Shown: positions 25,658-34,142 of the stretch, in pieces
Layout of the letters: the number at the start of each line of letters is the position of its first letter
How positions within the stretch are numbered: position 1 is the stretch's first letter
DNA from: JBBQKI01 sp038326725
Lineage (GTDB): Bacteria > Bacteroidota > Bacteroidia > Flavobacteriales > Flavobacteriaceae
Direction: 5' to 3'
Length of the DNA stretch: 64,000 nt
Assembly: GCA_038326725.1 (NCBI GenBank)
Contig: JBBQKI010000006.1
Span: 1-64,000 of the forward strand
The notes under the pieces: generated by a model
What the model saw: the letters and a program-made list of their open reading frames with translations, nothing else
What the model was told of the DNA's origin: nothing
Database searches by the model: none
Position numbers and translations under genes: made by a program

Positions 25658-28600
25658 ATGGGAAAAAAGAATAAAAACAAAAAAGGCGTCGAGAAGGAAT
25701 TCGGGATGTCCTCTTGGGCCATAAACAATAAAACTACCATTTACGTAATAATGGCCTTGATTTTAGTCTTCGGTATTTCGGCGTATTTCGCAATGCCACG
25801 AGAGAGTTTCCCTGAAATTAGGGAAACAAAAATCTACGTTAGCTCCGTTTTCCCCGGAAATACGGCAGAGGATATTGAGAAATTGATAACCGATCCGCTT
25901 GAAGATAAGCTGAAAACGGTGAGCGGCGTACACGAAATCACTTCCACATCACAAGAAGATTACTCTATGATTGTTGTGGAATTTGATGATGATATGAGCG
26001 TTGAACAGGCAAAACAAAAAGTAAAGGATGAAATAGATTCCGAAACTTCAGGCGAAGACTGGCCTACTTTTAATGGTGCCAAAGTTGAGCCCGACGTGTT
26101 TGAGCTAAGTATGTCTGAAGAAATTCCCATTCTTAACATCAATATTTCGGGAGATTATCCCGTGGCAAAACTCAAGGAATTTGGCGAATACCTTCAAGAT
26201 GAAATAGAAAATCTTGTAGAAATAAAGAAAGTAGATATCCGAGGGGCGCAAGAAAAAGAAGTTGAAGTTGCAGTGGATATTTATAAAATGATGGCGTCTT
26301 CGGTTAGTTTTCAGGACATAACCTCGGCCATTGCAGACGGGAATATGACGATGAGTGCGGGTAACCTTATAACAAGTGGCCAGCGCAGGACCATCCGGAT
26401 TATCGGCGAGATAGACACTCCTTCCGAATTGGAAAATTTTGTGGTAAAATCTGAAGATGGAAACAATGTTTATTTAAAGGATATTGCGGCTATTTCATTT
26501 CAAGAAAAAGATAGAACCACCTATGCTAGGGAATTTGGGGACCGTGTGGTTATGCTGGACGTTAAGAAACGTTCGGGTAAAAATATGGTGACTGCGGCGG
26601 AACAAATTGAAATTATAGTAGCAGATGCGCGCGAATATGTTTTCCCAACAAACTTAAAGGTTACAATCTCCAACGATCAATCAACCAAAACCATAGGCCA
26701 AGTAGATGATTTGGTCAATAATATCATCTTCGGGATTATACTGGTAGTAACGGTATTGATGTTCTTTTTGGGTTTCAAAAATGCATTATTTGTTGGTTTT
26801 GCAATCCCAATGTCTATGTTTATGAGCCTTATGATATTGGGCGAACTTGGATATACGCTTAATACTATGATTTTATTTGGGCTTATTATGGGCTTGGGAA
26901 TGCTGGTGGACAACGGAATTGTAGTGGTTGAAAATGTCTACAGGCTGATGGACGAAGAAGGAATGAGCCGTACTGAAGCGGCCAAAAAAGGTATTGGCGA
27001 AATAGCGCTACCCATTATTATCTCTACCGCTACAACCGTCGCCGCATTTATTCCATTAGGGTTATGGCCCGGACTTATGGGGCAGTTTATGATTTATTTT
27101 CCCATAACGCTTTCTGTGGTTTTGGGCTCCTCCCTTTTTGTGGCCATATTCTTCAATTCCGTTTTGGTTTCCCAGTTTATGACCGTCGAGGATAGAAATA
27201 TGCCGTTTCAGAAAATTATCAAATTATCTTCAATTATAGCCGGCATCGGTATCTTAATACTAATTTTTGGTGGCGAATATAGGGCATTGGGAACGGTAAT
27301 GATTTTTACCGCAATTATGTTGTGGGTTTACAGATTGGTTATTCGAAAAATGGCTAATAATTTTCAGAAAAAATCTTTGGTTCGTTTAGAAAATTGGTAC
27401 GAACGCAACCTAACAAGGTCTTTCAAAAATAAAAGACCCTATATTATTGTAGGTAGTACAGTTTTATTATTGATTGCTGCGTTTATGACCTTTGGGATTT
27501 CCTTGAGTGTTCAAAGAACTAAAGTTGAATTTTTCCCGGACAACAAACCAAATCAGATTATTGTTTACATCGAATACCCGCAGGGCACAGATATAGATAA
27601 GACCAATGCCATTACCAAGGAAATTGAAGAGAAAGTTTACAATGTCCTTAACGGGGCAGATTACACGGACAACGGGCATAACTTTTTAGTGGAAAGCGCG
27701 ATATCCCAAGTGGGTGAAGGTGCCGGAAATCCGCAAACCGATGGAGGCTCTGTGGCCGAAATGCCACATAAAGGTAAAATTACAGCCTCTATGCGAGAGT
27801 ATAAAGATAGACGGGGCGCAGATAGTGAGGAAATGCGGCAGAAAGTTCAGTCTGCATTGGTGGGTATTTATCCCGGAATACTCATTTCAGTGGAAAAAGA
27901 TGCCAATGGTCCGCCAGCTGGTGCAGCCATCAACCTTGAATTGGAGGGCGAAGATTATAATGAGTTAATAGCTACTGCAGAAAAAATGCGCGACTTTATA
28001 AACAGCAAAAACATTGCAGCCATAGATGAATTAAAGATAGACGTAAACAAGGATAAGCCCGCAATGCAGGTAGTTGTGGATAGGGAAAAGGCTGGAGAAT
28101 TGGGCGTAAGCACTGGACAAGTTGGCCAGCAATTGAGAAATTCCATATTTGGTACAAAAGCCGGCGTTTATAAAGAAGGTGGCGAAGATTATGATATTTA
28201 TGTACGTTTTAACGAGGATAGCCGCTACAACACTAGTGCAATCTTTAATCAAGACCTAACCTTTAGAACCAACGATGGACAGCTTAGGCAGATTCCTATT
28301 TCGGCCGTTGCTTCGCAGAAAAACAATTCTGGGTTTAGCGCCATAAAACACCGGGATACACGGCGTGTTGTAACAGTTTATTCTGCATTATCTCCGGGTT
28401 ATACAGATGCCGGAGCCGTTGTGACCCAAGTGCAAAATGAAATGCGAAGTTTTGAAGGCCTTCCCGACACTATAAAAGTTGATTATACCGGACAAATAGA
28501 AGAACAGAACAAGCAGCAAGCCTTCTTGATGGGTGCGTTTTTTAGTGGTTTGGCACTTATATTTTTAATATTGATTTTTCAATTTAATTCTATTTCGAAA

Positions 28601-29182
28601 CCTTTCATTATTATGATTTCCATATTCCTAAGCCTTATCGGAGTATTTGGTGGCATCGTAATTTCTGGGGCACCGTTTGTAATTATGATGACGATGATGG
28701 GCATCATATCACTTGCGGGAATTGTGGTGAACAACGGGGTCGTCCTTTTGGATTATGCACAATTGCTTATAAATAGAAAGAAATATGAGCTGGATCTGGA
28801 TGATTCGGAATACTTAGAAAAAAATGATCTTCTTAAAGCAATCATACAAGCTGGAAAAGCGAGATTAAGACCTGTATTGCTAACTGCAATAACCACAATC
28901 TTAGGATTGATACCGCTTGCCATTGGGCTTAACATAAATTTCTTTACCCTTTTCAGTGAGTTCGATCCTAAAATTTATATGGGCGGAGACAACGTAGTAT
29001 TTTGGGGACCACTGGCTTGGACGGTTATTTATGGCTTGTTCGTAGCTACATTTTTAACATTGATAGTAGTTCCAGTATTATTTTATTTTGCAACCAGACT
29101 AAAAATGAGACTTTATGTAAGAAGAAATAAAGCTGAAGTAACTATTGAAAAAGATGTACCGAATATGGAGGCTGCGGAATAA
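25658..29182 (+). CDS. RND-family efflux permease
   Basis: 1174-residue AcrB-like proton-driven transporter with twelve expected membrane helices and two large periplasmic loops. It starts with a charged tail (about residues 1-14) before the first helix. In helix 4 the proton-relay region reads GMLVDNGIVVVENV, with Asp followed by Asn where E. coli AcrB has two Asp; this VDN form occurs in other RND subfamilies. An insert of charged residues lies after SLAGIVVNNGVVLLDYAQ. Substrates are likely toxic organics or antibiotics, but the sequence does not say which. Last gene of the operon, before a terminator. Confidence 0.94.
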   Translation: MGKKNKNKKGVEKEFGMSSWAINNKTTIYVIMALILVFGISAYFAMPRESFPEIRETKIYVSSVFPGNTAEDIEKLITDPLEDKLKTVSGVHEITSTSQEDYSMIVVEFDDDMSVEQAKQKVKDEIDSETSGEDWPTFNGAKVEPDVFELSMSEEIPILNINISGDYPVAKLKEFGEYLQDEIENLVEIKKVDIRGAQEKEVEVAVDIYKMMASSVSFQDITSAIADGNMTMSAGNLITSGQRRTIRIIGEIDTPSELENFVVKSEDGNNVYLKDIAAISFQEKDRTTYAREFGDRVVMLDVKKRSGKNMVTAAEQIEIIVADAREYVFPTNLKVTISNDQSTKTIGQVDDLVNNIIFGIILVVTVLMFFLGFKNALFVGFAIPMSMFMSLMILGELGYTLNTMILFGLIMGLGMLVDNGIVVVENVYRLMDEEGMSRTEAAKKGIGEIALPIIISTATTVAAFIPLGLWPGLMGQFMIYFPITLSVVLGSSLFVAIFFNSVLVSQFMTVEDRNMPFQKIIKLSSIIAGIGILILIFGGEYRALGTVMIFTAIMLWVYRLVIRKMANNFQKKSLVRLENWYERNLTRSFKNKRPYIIVGSTVLLLIAAFMTFGISLSVQRTKVEFFPDNKPNQIIVYIEYPQGTDIDKTNAITKEIEEKVYNVLNGADYTDNGHNFLVESAISQVGEGAGNPQTDGGSVAEMPHKGKITASMREYKDRRGADSEEMRQKVQSALVGIYPGILISVEKDANGPPAGAAINLELEGEDYNELIATAEKMRDFINSKNIAAIDELKIDVNKDKPAMQVVVDREKAGELGVSTGQVGQQLRNSIFGTKAGVYKEGGEDYDIYVRFNEDSRYNTSAIFNQDLTFRTNDGQLRQIPISAVASQKNNSGFSAIKHRDTRRVVTVYSALSPGYTDAGAVVTQVQNEMRSFEGLPDTIKVDYTGQIEEQNKQQAFLMGAFFSGLALIFLILIFQFNSISKPFIIMISIFLSLIGVFGGIVISGAPFVIMMTMMGIISLAGIVVNNGVVLLDYAQLLINRKKYELDLDDSEYLEKNDLLKAIIQAGKARLRPVLLTAITTILGLIPLAIGLNINFFTLFSEFDPKIYMGGDNVVFWGPLAWTVIYGLFVATFLTLIVVPVLFYFATRLKMRLYVRRNKAEVTIEKDVPNMEAAE

Positions 29183-29216
29183 TATTATATCATCATTATT
29201 TATGTGTTTAAGTTCG

Positions 29217-29250
29217 CCTGCAAAATTTTAAAAACCTTGCAGGTTTTTTT
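29217..29250 (+). terminator. intrinsic terminator of the RND operon
   Basis: CCTGCAA (29217-29223) pairs with TTGCAGG (29237-29243), followed by seven T residues. Confidence 0.85.
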
Positions 29251-29384
29251 GAGCCTAATATTTCTTTCATTTGAAATAATAATCTCTTCAAAATCACGCG
29301 CATTTATATATTACTTATTAAATTTGCTCCCTCAATAAAATATAAGTTTAATTCAAAAAGATTCCCGCATTCTTGGGAAATGTT

Positions 29385-31151
29385 ATGCTCAGGACACACA
29401 CTAACGGCGAATTGCGCGCTGCCCACATCAATACTGAAGTAACCCTCTGTGGCTGGGTACAGAAAATCCGCGACAAAGGTTTTATGGCTTGGATCGATAT
29501 GCGCGACCGATATGGCATTACCCAACTTATTTTTGATGAATCCCGCACGGGGGCTGAGGTGATGCAAAAAGCTACAAAACTGGGCCGCGAATTCGTAATC
29601 CAAGTAAAAGGAACCGTTATTGAGCGCGAATCCAAAAACCCAAATATGCCAACCGGAGATGTGGAAATTTTGGTTTCTGAACTGAATATTCTTAATGAAT
29701 CACTTACGCCGCCTTTCACAATTGAAGACGAAACCGACGGCGGTGAGGATTTGCGGATGAAATATCGTTATTTAGACATCCGCAGAAAACCCGTTCGCGA
29801 AAATCTTATATTTCGTTCAAAAGTTGCGATGGCCGTTCGCAATTATCTTTCAAAAGAAGGATTTATTGAAGTGGAAACTCCCTATCTTATAAAATCTACA
29901 CCCGAAGGTGCTCGCGATTTCGTAGTTCCTTCAAGAATGAACGAAGGCCAGTTTTATGCCCTTCCACAGAGTCCGCAAACGTTTAAGCAATTGTTAATGG
30001 TTGGTGGAATGGACAAGTATTTTCAAATCGTGAAATGTTTCCGCGATGAAGACCTTCGGGCAGACCGCCAACCGGAATTTACACAAATAGATTGCGAAAT
30101 GGCCTTCATTACTCAAGAGGATATTTTGAACACTTTTGAAGGATTGATCCGCCATTTATTAAAAGAAATAAATAAAATTGAAATTGGCGATTTCCCTCGA
30201 ATGACATACGATGAAGCGATGAAACGTTTCGGAAACGACAAACCCGACATTCGGTTTGGGATGGAATTTTGCCCCCTAACCCCCGAAGGGGGAACATTTG
30301 AACCAAAAGGATTTGGAGTTTTTGATAATGCCGAATTAGTAGTTGCCATTAATGTTGAAGGTTGTGCAGAATATACAAGAAAGCAAATCGATGCTTTGGT
30401 AGATTGGGTAAAACGTCCTCAAATTGGTGCAACAGGCTTGATTTGGGTAAAATATAATGTCGATGGCACTTTAAAATCCTCTATTGACAAATTTTTTGGC
30501 GAAAAAACCTTAAAGGATTGGGCTGAAAAATGCAATGCCAAACCCGGCGATTTGATAATGATAATGGCCGGTTCTAAAAATAAAGCCCGTACTCAATTAA
30601 GTGCTTTACGTATGTACCTCGCAGAACAACTCGGTTTAAGAAAAAATAACGAATTTGCGCCACTTTGGGTGGTGGATTTCCCGTTGCTGGAATGGGACGA
30701 AGCCACAAATCGATATCACGCCATGCACCATCCGTTCACTTCGCCCAAGCCCGGGCAGTTGGAAATGCTTGCCACAAACCCCGGAGAGGTTAAAGCCAAT
30801 GCCTATGATTTGGTTTTGAACGGTAATGAAATCGGTGGTGGTTCCATCCGTATCCACGATAAGGAAATACAGGCCATGATGTTTGATTATCTCGGCTTTA
30901 CGCCCGAAGAAGCTAAAGCACAGTTCGGCTTTTTGATGGACGCTTTTCAATATGGGGCGCCGCCGCACGGCGGGATTGCTTTTGGATTGGACAGGCTGGT
31001 TGCCATTTTGGGCGGGCAGGAAACCATACGCGATTTTATCGCTTTTCCAAAAAACAATTCGGGTCGCGACGTGATGATTGATGCCCCTGCACAAATTGAT
31101 GAAGCGCAGTTGAAGGAGCTTGGGCTGCGGGTGGAAGTGAATTCAATATAG
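29385..31151 (+). CDS. aspS: aspartate--tRNA ligase
   Basis: Class IIb synthetase of 588 residues, the bacterial type with an inserted GAD domain. The OB-fold anticodon domain (CGWVQKIRDKGFMAWIDMRD) leads, followed by motif 2 (FRDEDLRADRQPEFTQID) and motif 3 (GIAFGLDRLVAIL) near the C-terminus. ATG 29385 gives MLRTHTNGELR; a TTG 12 nt earlier is less likely. In the GAD region residues 296-304 read CPLTPEGGT, encoded by a GC-rich palindrome (separate entry). Relatives as I know them have a GELN-type segment here, so this is a local replacement or insertion in a tolerant loop. The rest of the enzyme appears intact. Confidence 0.95.
   Translation: MLRTHTNGELRAAHINTEVTLCGWVQKIRDKGFMAWIDMRDRYGITQLIFDESRTGAEVMQKATKLGREFVIQVKGTVIERESKNPNMPTGDVEILVSELNILNESLTPPFTIEDETDGGEDLRMKYRYLDIRRKPVRENLIFRSKVAMAVRNYLSKEGFIEVETPYLIKSTPEGARDFVVPSRMNEGQFYALPQSPQTFKQLLMVGGMDKYFQIVKCFRDEDLRADRQPEFTQIDCEMAFITQEDILNTFEGLIRHLLKEINKIEIGDFPRMTYDEAMKRFGNDKPDIRFGMEFCPLTPEGGTFEPKGFGVFDNAELVVAINVEGCAEYTRKQIDALVDWVKRPQIGATGLIWVKYNVDGTLKSSIDKFFGEKTLKDWAEKCNAKPGDLIMIMAGSKNKARTQLSALRMYLAEQLGLRKNNEFAPLWVVDFPLLEWDEATNRYHAMHHPFTSPKPGQLEMLATNPGEVKANAYDLVLNGNEIGGGSIRIHDKEIQAMMFDYLGFTPEEAKAQFGFLMDAFQYGAPPHGGIAFGLDRLVAILGGQETIRDFIAFPKNNSGRDVMIDAPAQIDEAQLKELGLRVEVNSI
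30271..30296 (+). repeat. GC-rich palindromic insert inside aspS
   Basis: The stretch contains GCCCCC, TAA, then CCCCCGAAGGGGG (30280-30292), a perfect 5-bp inverted repeat around GAA, in otherwise AT-rich coding DNA. It keeps the aspS frame open and encodes CPLTPEGGT. It resembles a short palindromic repeat I associate with Flavobacteriaceae genomes (CCCCCTAACCCCC...GGGGGAA). Only one copy is visible in this window. Confidence 0.5.
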
Positions 31152-31163
31152 TTTTAAAAGTAA

Positions 31164-31409
31164 ATGTCTAAATTCATAACCCTTTTGCTGATTCTTGTTT
31201 TGATTGGGCTTGCAACGGGTTTTTTTATTAAAACCAGAGATGCAATAACTGGGGATTTTATAATTGGCATTTCAACACTTGTTGGGTTTTTTATATTGAT
31301 GCCGCTCTTTATTTATCATCGGTGGAAGAACAAAAACTTCAAAGACTATATGCTTTCCAAAGAGAATATCGATAAAATGAAGGAGTATAACAAATCCAAA
31401 AAACGATAG
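31164..31409 (+). CDS. small two-helix membrane protein
   Basis: 81 residues with two transmembrane segments (about residues 3-22 and 33-52) and a basic C-terminal tail rich in Lys and Asn. It starts 12 nt after the aspS stop and is probably co-transcribed. No recognised family and no catalytic motif. The amphiphilic layout and tight spacing make it a credible gene. Confidence 0.7.
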   Translation: MSKFITLLLILVLIGLATGFFIKTRDAITGDFIIGISTLVGFFILMPLFIYHRWKNKNFKDYMLSKENIDKMKEYNKSKKR

Positions 31410-31443
31410 CCCGGTTTTCAAATTTCAAAAATTTTCAGTTTGA

Positions 31444-31475
31444 TTGCCTCCCATATAGGAATTATGCTACATTTG
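31444..31475 (+). promoter_or_regulatory. promoter of the cold-shock gene
   Basis: TTG (31444-31446), a 21-nt spacer and TACATTTG (31468-31475) fit the Bacteroidota promoter. It leaves a leader of about 30 nt before the ATG. Confidence 0.65.
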
Positions 31476-31507
31476 TCCTTCAATATTAATTTTATTTCAG
31501 CAATACC

Positions 31508-31705
31508 ATGGAAGGAACAGTAAAATTTTTCAACGGATCCAAAGGTTTTGGTTTCATCACCAACGATGCAACCGGAAAAGACATTTTTGTGCACATTACC
31601 GGCCTCAACGGAAAATCCCTAAACGAAGGGGACAGGGTTGAATTTGAAGAAGAGGAAGGAAAAAAAGGAAAAGTGGCAACCCAAGTGCGCGTTATCAACG
31701 ACTAA
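31508..31705 (+). CDS. cold-shock domain protein (CspA family)
   Basis: 65-residue single-domain nucleic-acid-binding protein. Both RNA-binding motifs are present: KGFGFI (RNP1) and DIFVHIT (RNP2), in the usual order after GTVKFFN. It acts as an RNA chaperone; whether it is cold-inducible cannot be told from the sequence. It has its own promoter and terminator, so it is monocistronic. Confidence 0.95.
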   Translation: MEGTVKFFNGSKGFGFITNDATGKDIFVHITGLNGKSLNEGDRVEFEEEEGKKGKVATQVRVIND

Positions 31706-31728
31706 AACTTTACTTAAAAAACCTGACC

Positions 31729-31757
31729 AACCCCTAGCACTGCTAAGGGTTTTTTTA
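31729..31757 (+). terminator. intrinsic terminator of the cold-shock gene
   Basis: AACCCCTAGCA (31729-31739) and TGCTAAGGGTT (31741-31751) form a long stem, followed by T residues. It also lies next to the end of the convergent tadA. Confidence 0.8.
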
Positions 31758-31763
31758 TTTTCA

Positions 31764-32213
31764 TCAATTCAGGTTTCGTTTTTCGATAAAAAATCCTTTC
31801 AATAATTTTGTGGCTTCTTCGGCCATAATCCCACCTTTCAAAATTGTTTTTGGGTGAAGTTTTGTACCCATTGTAATACACCCCCGTTGCTCATCGCGCG
31901 CGCCATAAACTATGTTTGATATTTGGCTCCAAGCCAGTGCCCCTGCGCACATTTGGCAAGGTTCAATGGTTACATAGAGAGTGCAATCAATCAAATATTT
32001 ACCGCCGAGGAAATTGGCGGCCGAGGTTATCGCCTGCATTTCGGCATGGGCCGTAACATCGTTCAGGGTTTCGGTGAGGTTGTGTGCCCTGGCTATAATT
32101 TGGTTTTTGATGACAATGACCGCACCTATGGGGACTTCGCCTTTTTTATAGGCAATGTCAGCTTCCCGCAAAGCTTGTTTCATAAAATGTGCATCATCGT
32201 AGGGATTTATCAT
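31764..32213 (-). CDS. tadA: tRNA-specific adenosine deaminase
   Basis: Deaminates adenosine 34 to inosine in tRNA-Arg(ACG). 149 residues. The zinc site of the cytidine deaminase fold is complete: HAEMQAI supplies His and the catalytic Glu, and PCQMCAGAL the two Cys. The GARDEQRGC segment and short C-terminal helix fit TadA better than guanine or cytosine deaminases. Convergent with the cold-shock gene. Confidence 0.92.
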   Translation of the reverse strand: MINPYDDAHFMKQALREADIAYKKGEVPIGAVIVIKNQIIARAHNLTETLNDVTAHAEMQAITSAANFLGGKYLIDCTLYVTIEPCQMCAGALAWSQISNIVYGARDEQRGCITMGTKLHPKTILKGGIMAEEATKLLKGFFIEKRNLN

Positions 32214-32305
32214 TTCAATTTAATGTTCAGAGTTCAAAACTACAAATTAAGTTTTCATTGGAGACCAATTCTTCAAAATTACAAACCATCAAATCCTGAA
32301 TGGCG

Positions 32306-32313
32306 TATCTTTG
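32306..32313 (+). promoter_or_regulatory. -7 element directly before dxs
   Basis: TATCTTTG matches TAnnTTTG and ends 4 nt before the dxs ATG, predicting a leaderless or nearly leaderless transcript. No TTG at the normal -33 spacing. Confidence 0.5.
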
Positions 32314-32317
32314 CACC

Positions 32318-34090
32318 ATGCCTAAAAATCTTTTAAACAGCATTCAATTTCCAGAAGATCTTCGGAAAATTCCAATGGAAAAATTGCCGCAACTTGCTAA
32401 AGAACTGCGGGAATTCATCATTAATATTGTTGCGGTGAAGGAAGGTCATTTGGGTGCAAGTTTGGGTGTTGTGGAATTGACCCTTGCGTTGCACTATGTA
32501 TTCAATACTCCCGAAGACCTTTTGGTTTGGGACGTGGGTCATCAAGCCTACGTCCATAAAATACTTACGGGAAGGAAGGATATTTTCCATACCAACCGGC
32601 AATTGGGAGGTATCAGCGGTTTCCCGAAAAGGAGCGAAAGCGAATATGATGTTTTTGGAACAGGGCACAGCAGTACGGCTATTTCCGCTACTTTGGGAAT
32701 GGCTATTGCGGCAAGATTAAATGGCGATTTTAAAAGGCAACATATTGCTGTGGTTGGCGATGCTTCCATTGCGAGCGGGATGGCCTTTGAAGCTTTGAAC
32801 CATGCGGGCGTTACTGATACCAACCTTTTAGTGGTTTTAAACGACAACGCAATTGGGATTGACCCCAGCGTGGGTGCACTTAAAAAATATTTGACACAAG
32901 TGAAAACCAATCTTTCGCCCGAAACCGATAACATTTTTGAGGCGTTGAATTTCAATTATTCCGGGCCCATTGACGGACATGATTTGGAAGTTTTAATTTC
33001 AGAATTGACCCGACTCAAAAATGTTGAAGGGCCAAAAGTGCTTCATATTATTACCAAAAAAGGGAAAGGGTTGCGGCAAGCCGAAGAAAATCAAATAGTG
33101 TATCACGCCCCGGGAAAATTTGATGCTTCCACGGGGGATTTGCATTTAAAAAGCAAGGAACCTGCACCTCCAAAATTTCAGGATGTTTTTGGGAAATCAT
33201 TGGTTGAACTTGCAACCACAAATGAAAAAATTGTGGGTATCACGCCCGCCATGCCCACCGGGTGCTCCTTGAAATACATGATGGAAGCTTTCCCCGAAAG
33301 GGCTTTCGACGTGGGTATTGCCGAACAGCATGCCGTAACTTTGGCCGCTGGGCTCGCTACCCAAGGGATGGTTGTTTTTTGTAATATCTATTCCACATTT
33401 TTACAAAGGGCCTACGATCAATTGATCCACGATGTTTGCTTGCAGAAACTGCCCGTGATTTTCTGTTTGGACCGTGCGGGGCTTGTTGGCGAAGATGGGG
33501 CAACACATCATGGGATTTTTGATTTGGCCTATTTGCGGTGCATCCCCAACCTTATCATTTTTGCGCCTCGGGATGAAATTGAATTGAGGAATATAATGTA
33601 CACCGCCCAACTGGGCTTGGAACTTCCTATTTTCATTCGGTACCCCCGTGGAAATGGCACTATTTTAAATTGGGAAAAACCCTTTTCAAAACTAGAAATC
33701 GGCAAAGGAGAAATGCTTCAAGAAGGAAATGAAATTGCAGTTTTAACCATCGGCACTATGTCAATAAATGTCCTGAAAGCCATTGAAATGGTTACAGTAT
33801 TAAATAAAATTGGCTGTTATGATATGCGATTTGTAAAACCTTTAGATGAAAAATTACTTCACTCTATTTTTAAAAAATATAAAACAATAATTACCCTAGA
33901 AGATGGCGTATGTAGTGGCGGTTTTGGAAGTGCGGTTTTGGAATTCGCAGCTATTTTTAATTATAAAAACACTTTAATAGTACGGGGTATTCCAGATGCC
34001 TTCCCCGAACAAGGCAGTATTCTGGAATTACAGGATATTGCAGGAATTTCCCCTGAAAAAATAAGGGATTTGCTTCAGACCTATCTATAA
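32318..34090 (+). CDS. dxs: 1-deoxy-D-xylulose-5-phosphate synthase
   Basis: First enzyme of the MEP isoprenoid pathway, joining pyruvate and glyceraldehyde 3-phosphate with thiamine diphosphate. 590 residues, with the N-terminal GHLGASLGVVELTLALH and WDVGHQAYVHKILTGR segments, the TPP motif GDASIASGMAFEALN...NDN, and the transketolase-like domain with DVGIAEQHAVTLAAG and the DRAGLVGEDGATHHG loop. The start at 32318 gives MPKNLLNSIQ, which fits family N-termini; an upstream ATG at 32300 would overlap the promoter. Confidence 0.96.
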   Translation: MPKNLLNSIQFPEDLRKIPMEKLPQLAKELREFIINIVAVKEGHLGASLGVVELTLALHYVFNTPEDLLVWDVGHQAYVHKILTGRKDIFHTNRQLGGISGFPKRSESEYDVFGTGHSSTAISATLGMAIAARLNGDFKRQHIAVVGDASIASGMAFEALNHAGVTDTNLLVVLNDNAIGIDPSVGALKKYLTQVKTNLSPETDNIFEALNFNYSGPIDGHDLEVLISELTRLKNVEGPKVLHIITKKGKGLRQAEENQIVYHAPGKFDASTGDLHLKSKEPAPPKFQDVFGKSLVELATTNEKIVGITPAMPTGCSLKYMMEAFPERAFDVGIAEQHAVTLAAGLATQGMVVFCNIYSTFLQRAYDQLIHDVCLQKLPVIFCLDRAGLVGEDGATHHGIFDLAYLRCIPNLIIFAPRDEIELRNIMYTAQLGLELPIFIRYPRGNGTILNWEKPFSKLEIGKGEMLQEGNEIAVLTIGTMSINVLKAIEMVTVLNKIGCYDMRFVKPLDEKLLHSIFKKYKTIITLEDGVCSGGFGSAVLEFAAIFNYKNTLIVRGIPDAFPEQGSILELQDIAGISPEKIRDLLQTYL

Positions 34091-34091
34091 A

Positions 34092-34117
34092 AAAAGAGGC
34101 CTGTTACGGCCTCTTTT
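34092..34117. terminator. bidirectional intrinsic terminator
   Basis: AAAAGAGGCC (34092-34101) pairs with GGCCTCTTTT (34108-34117) across TGTTAC. It serves dxs and the convergent M36 gene. Confidence 0.9.
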
Positions 34118-34142
34118 AATTTAGATTCTAAAAATTTAATTA

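Noticed and set aside
29361..29378. TTCCC-N8-GGGAA inverted repeat just before aspS
   Set aside because: Five-base arms with no T-run and no shared copy elsewhere; likely chance.
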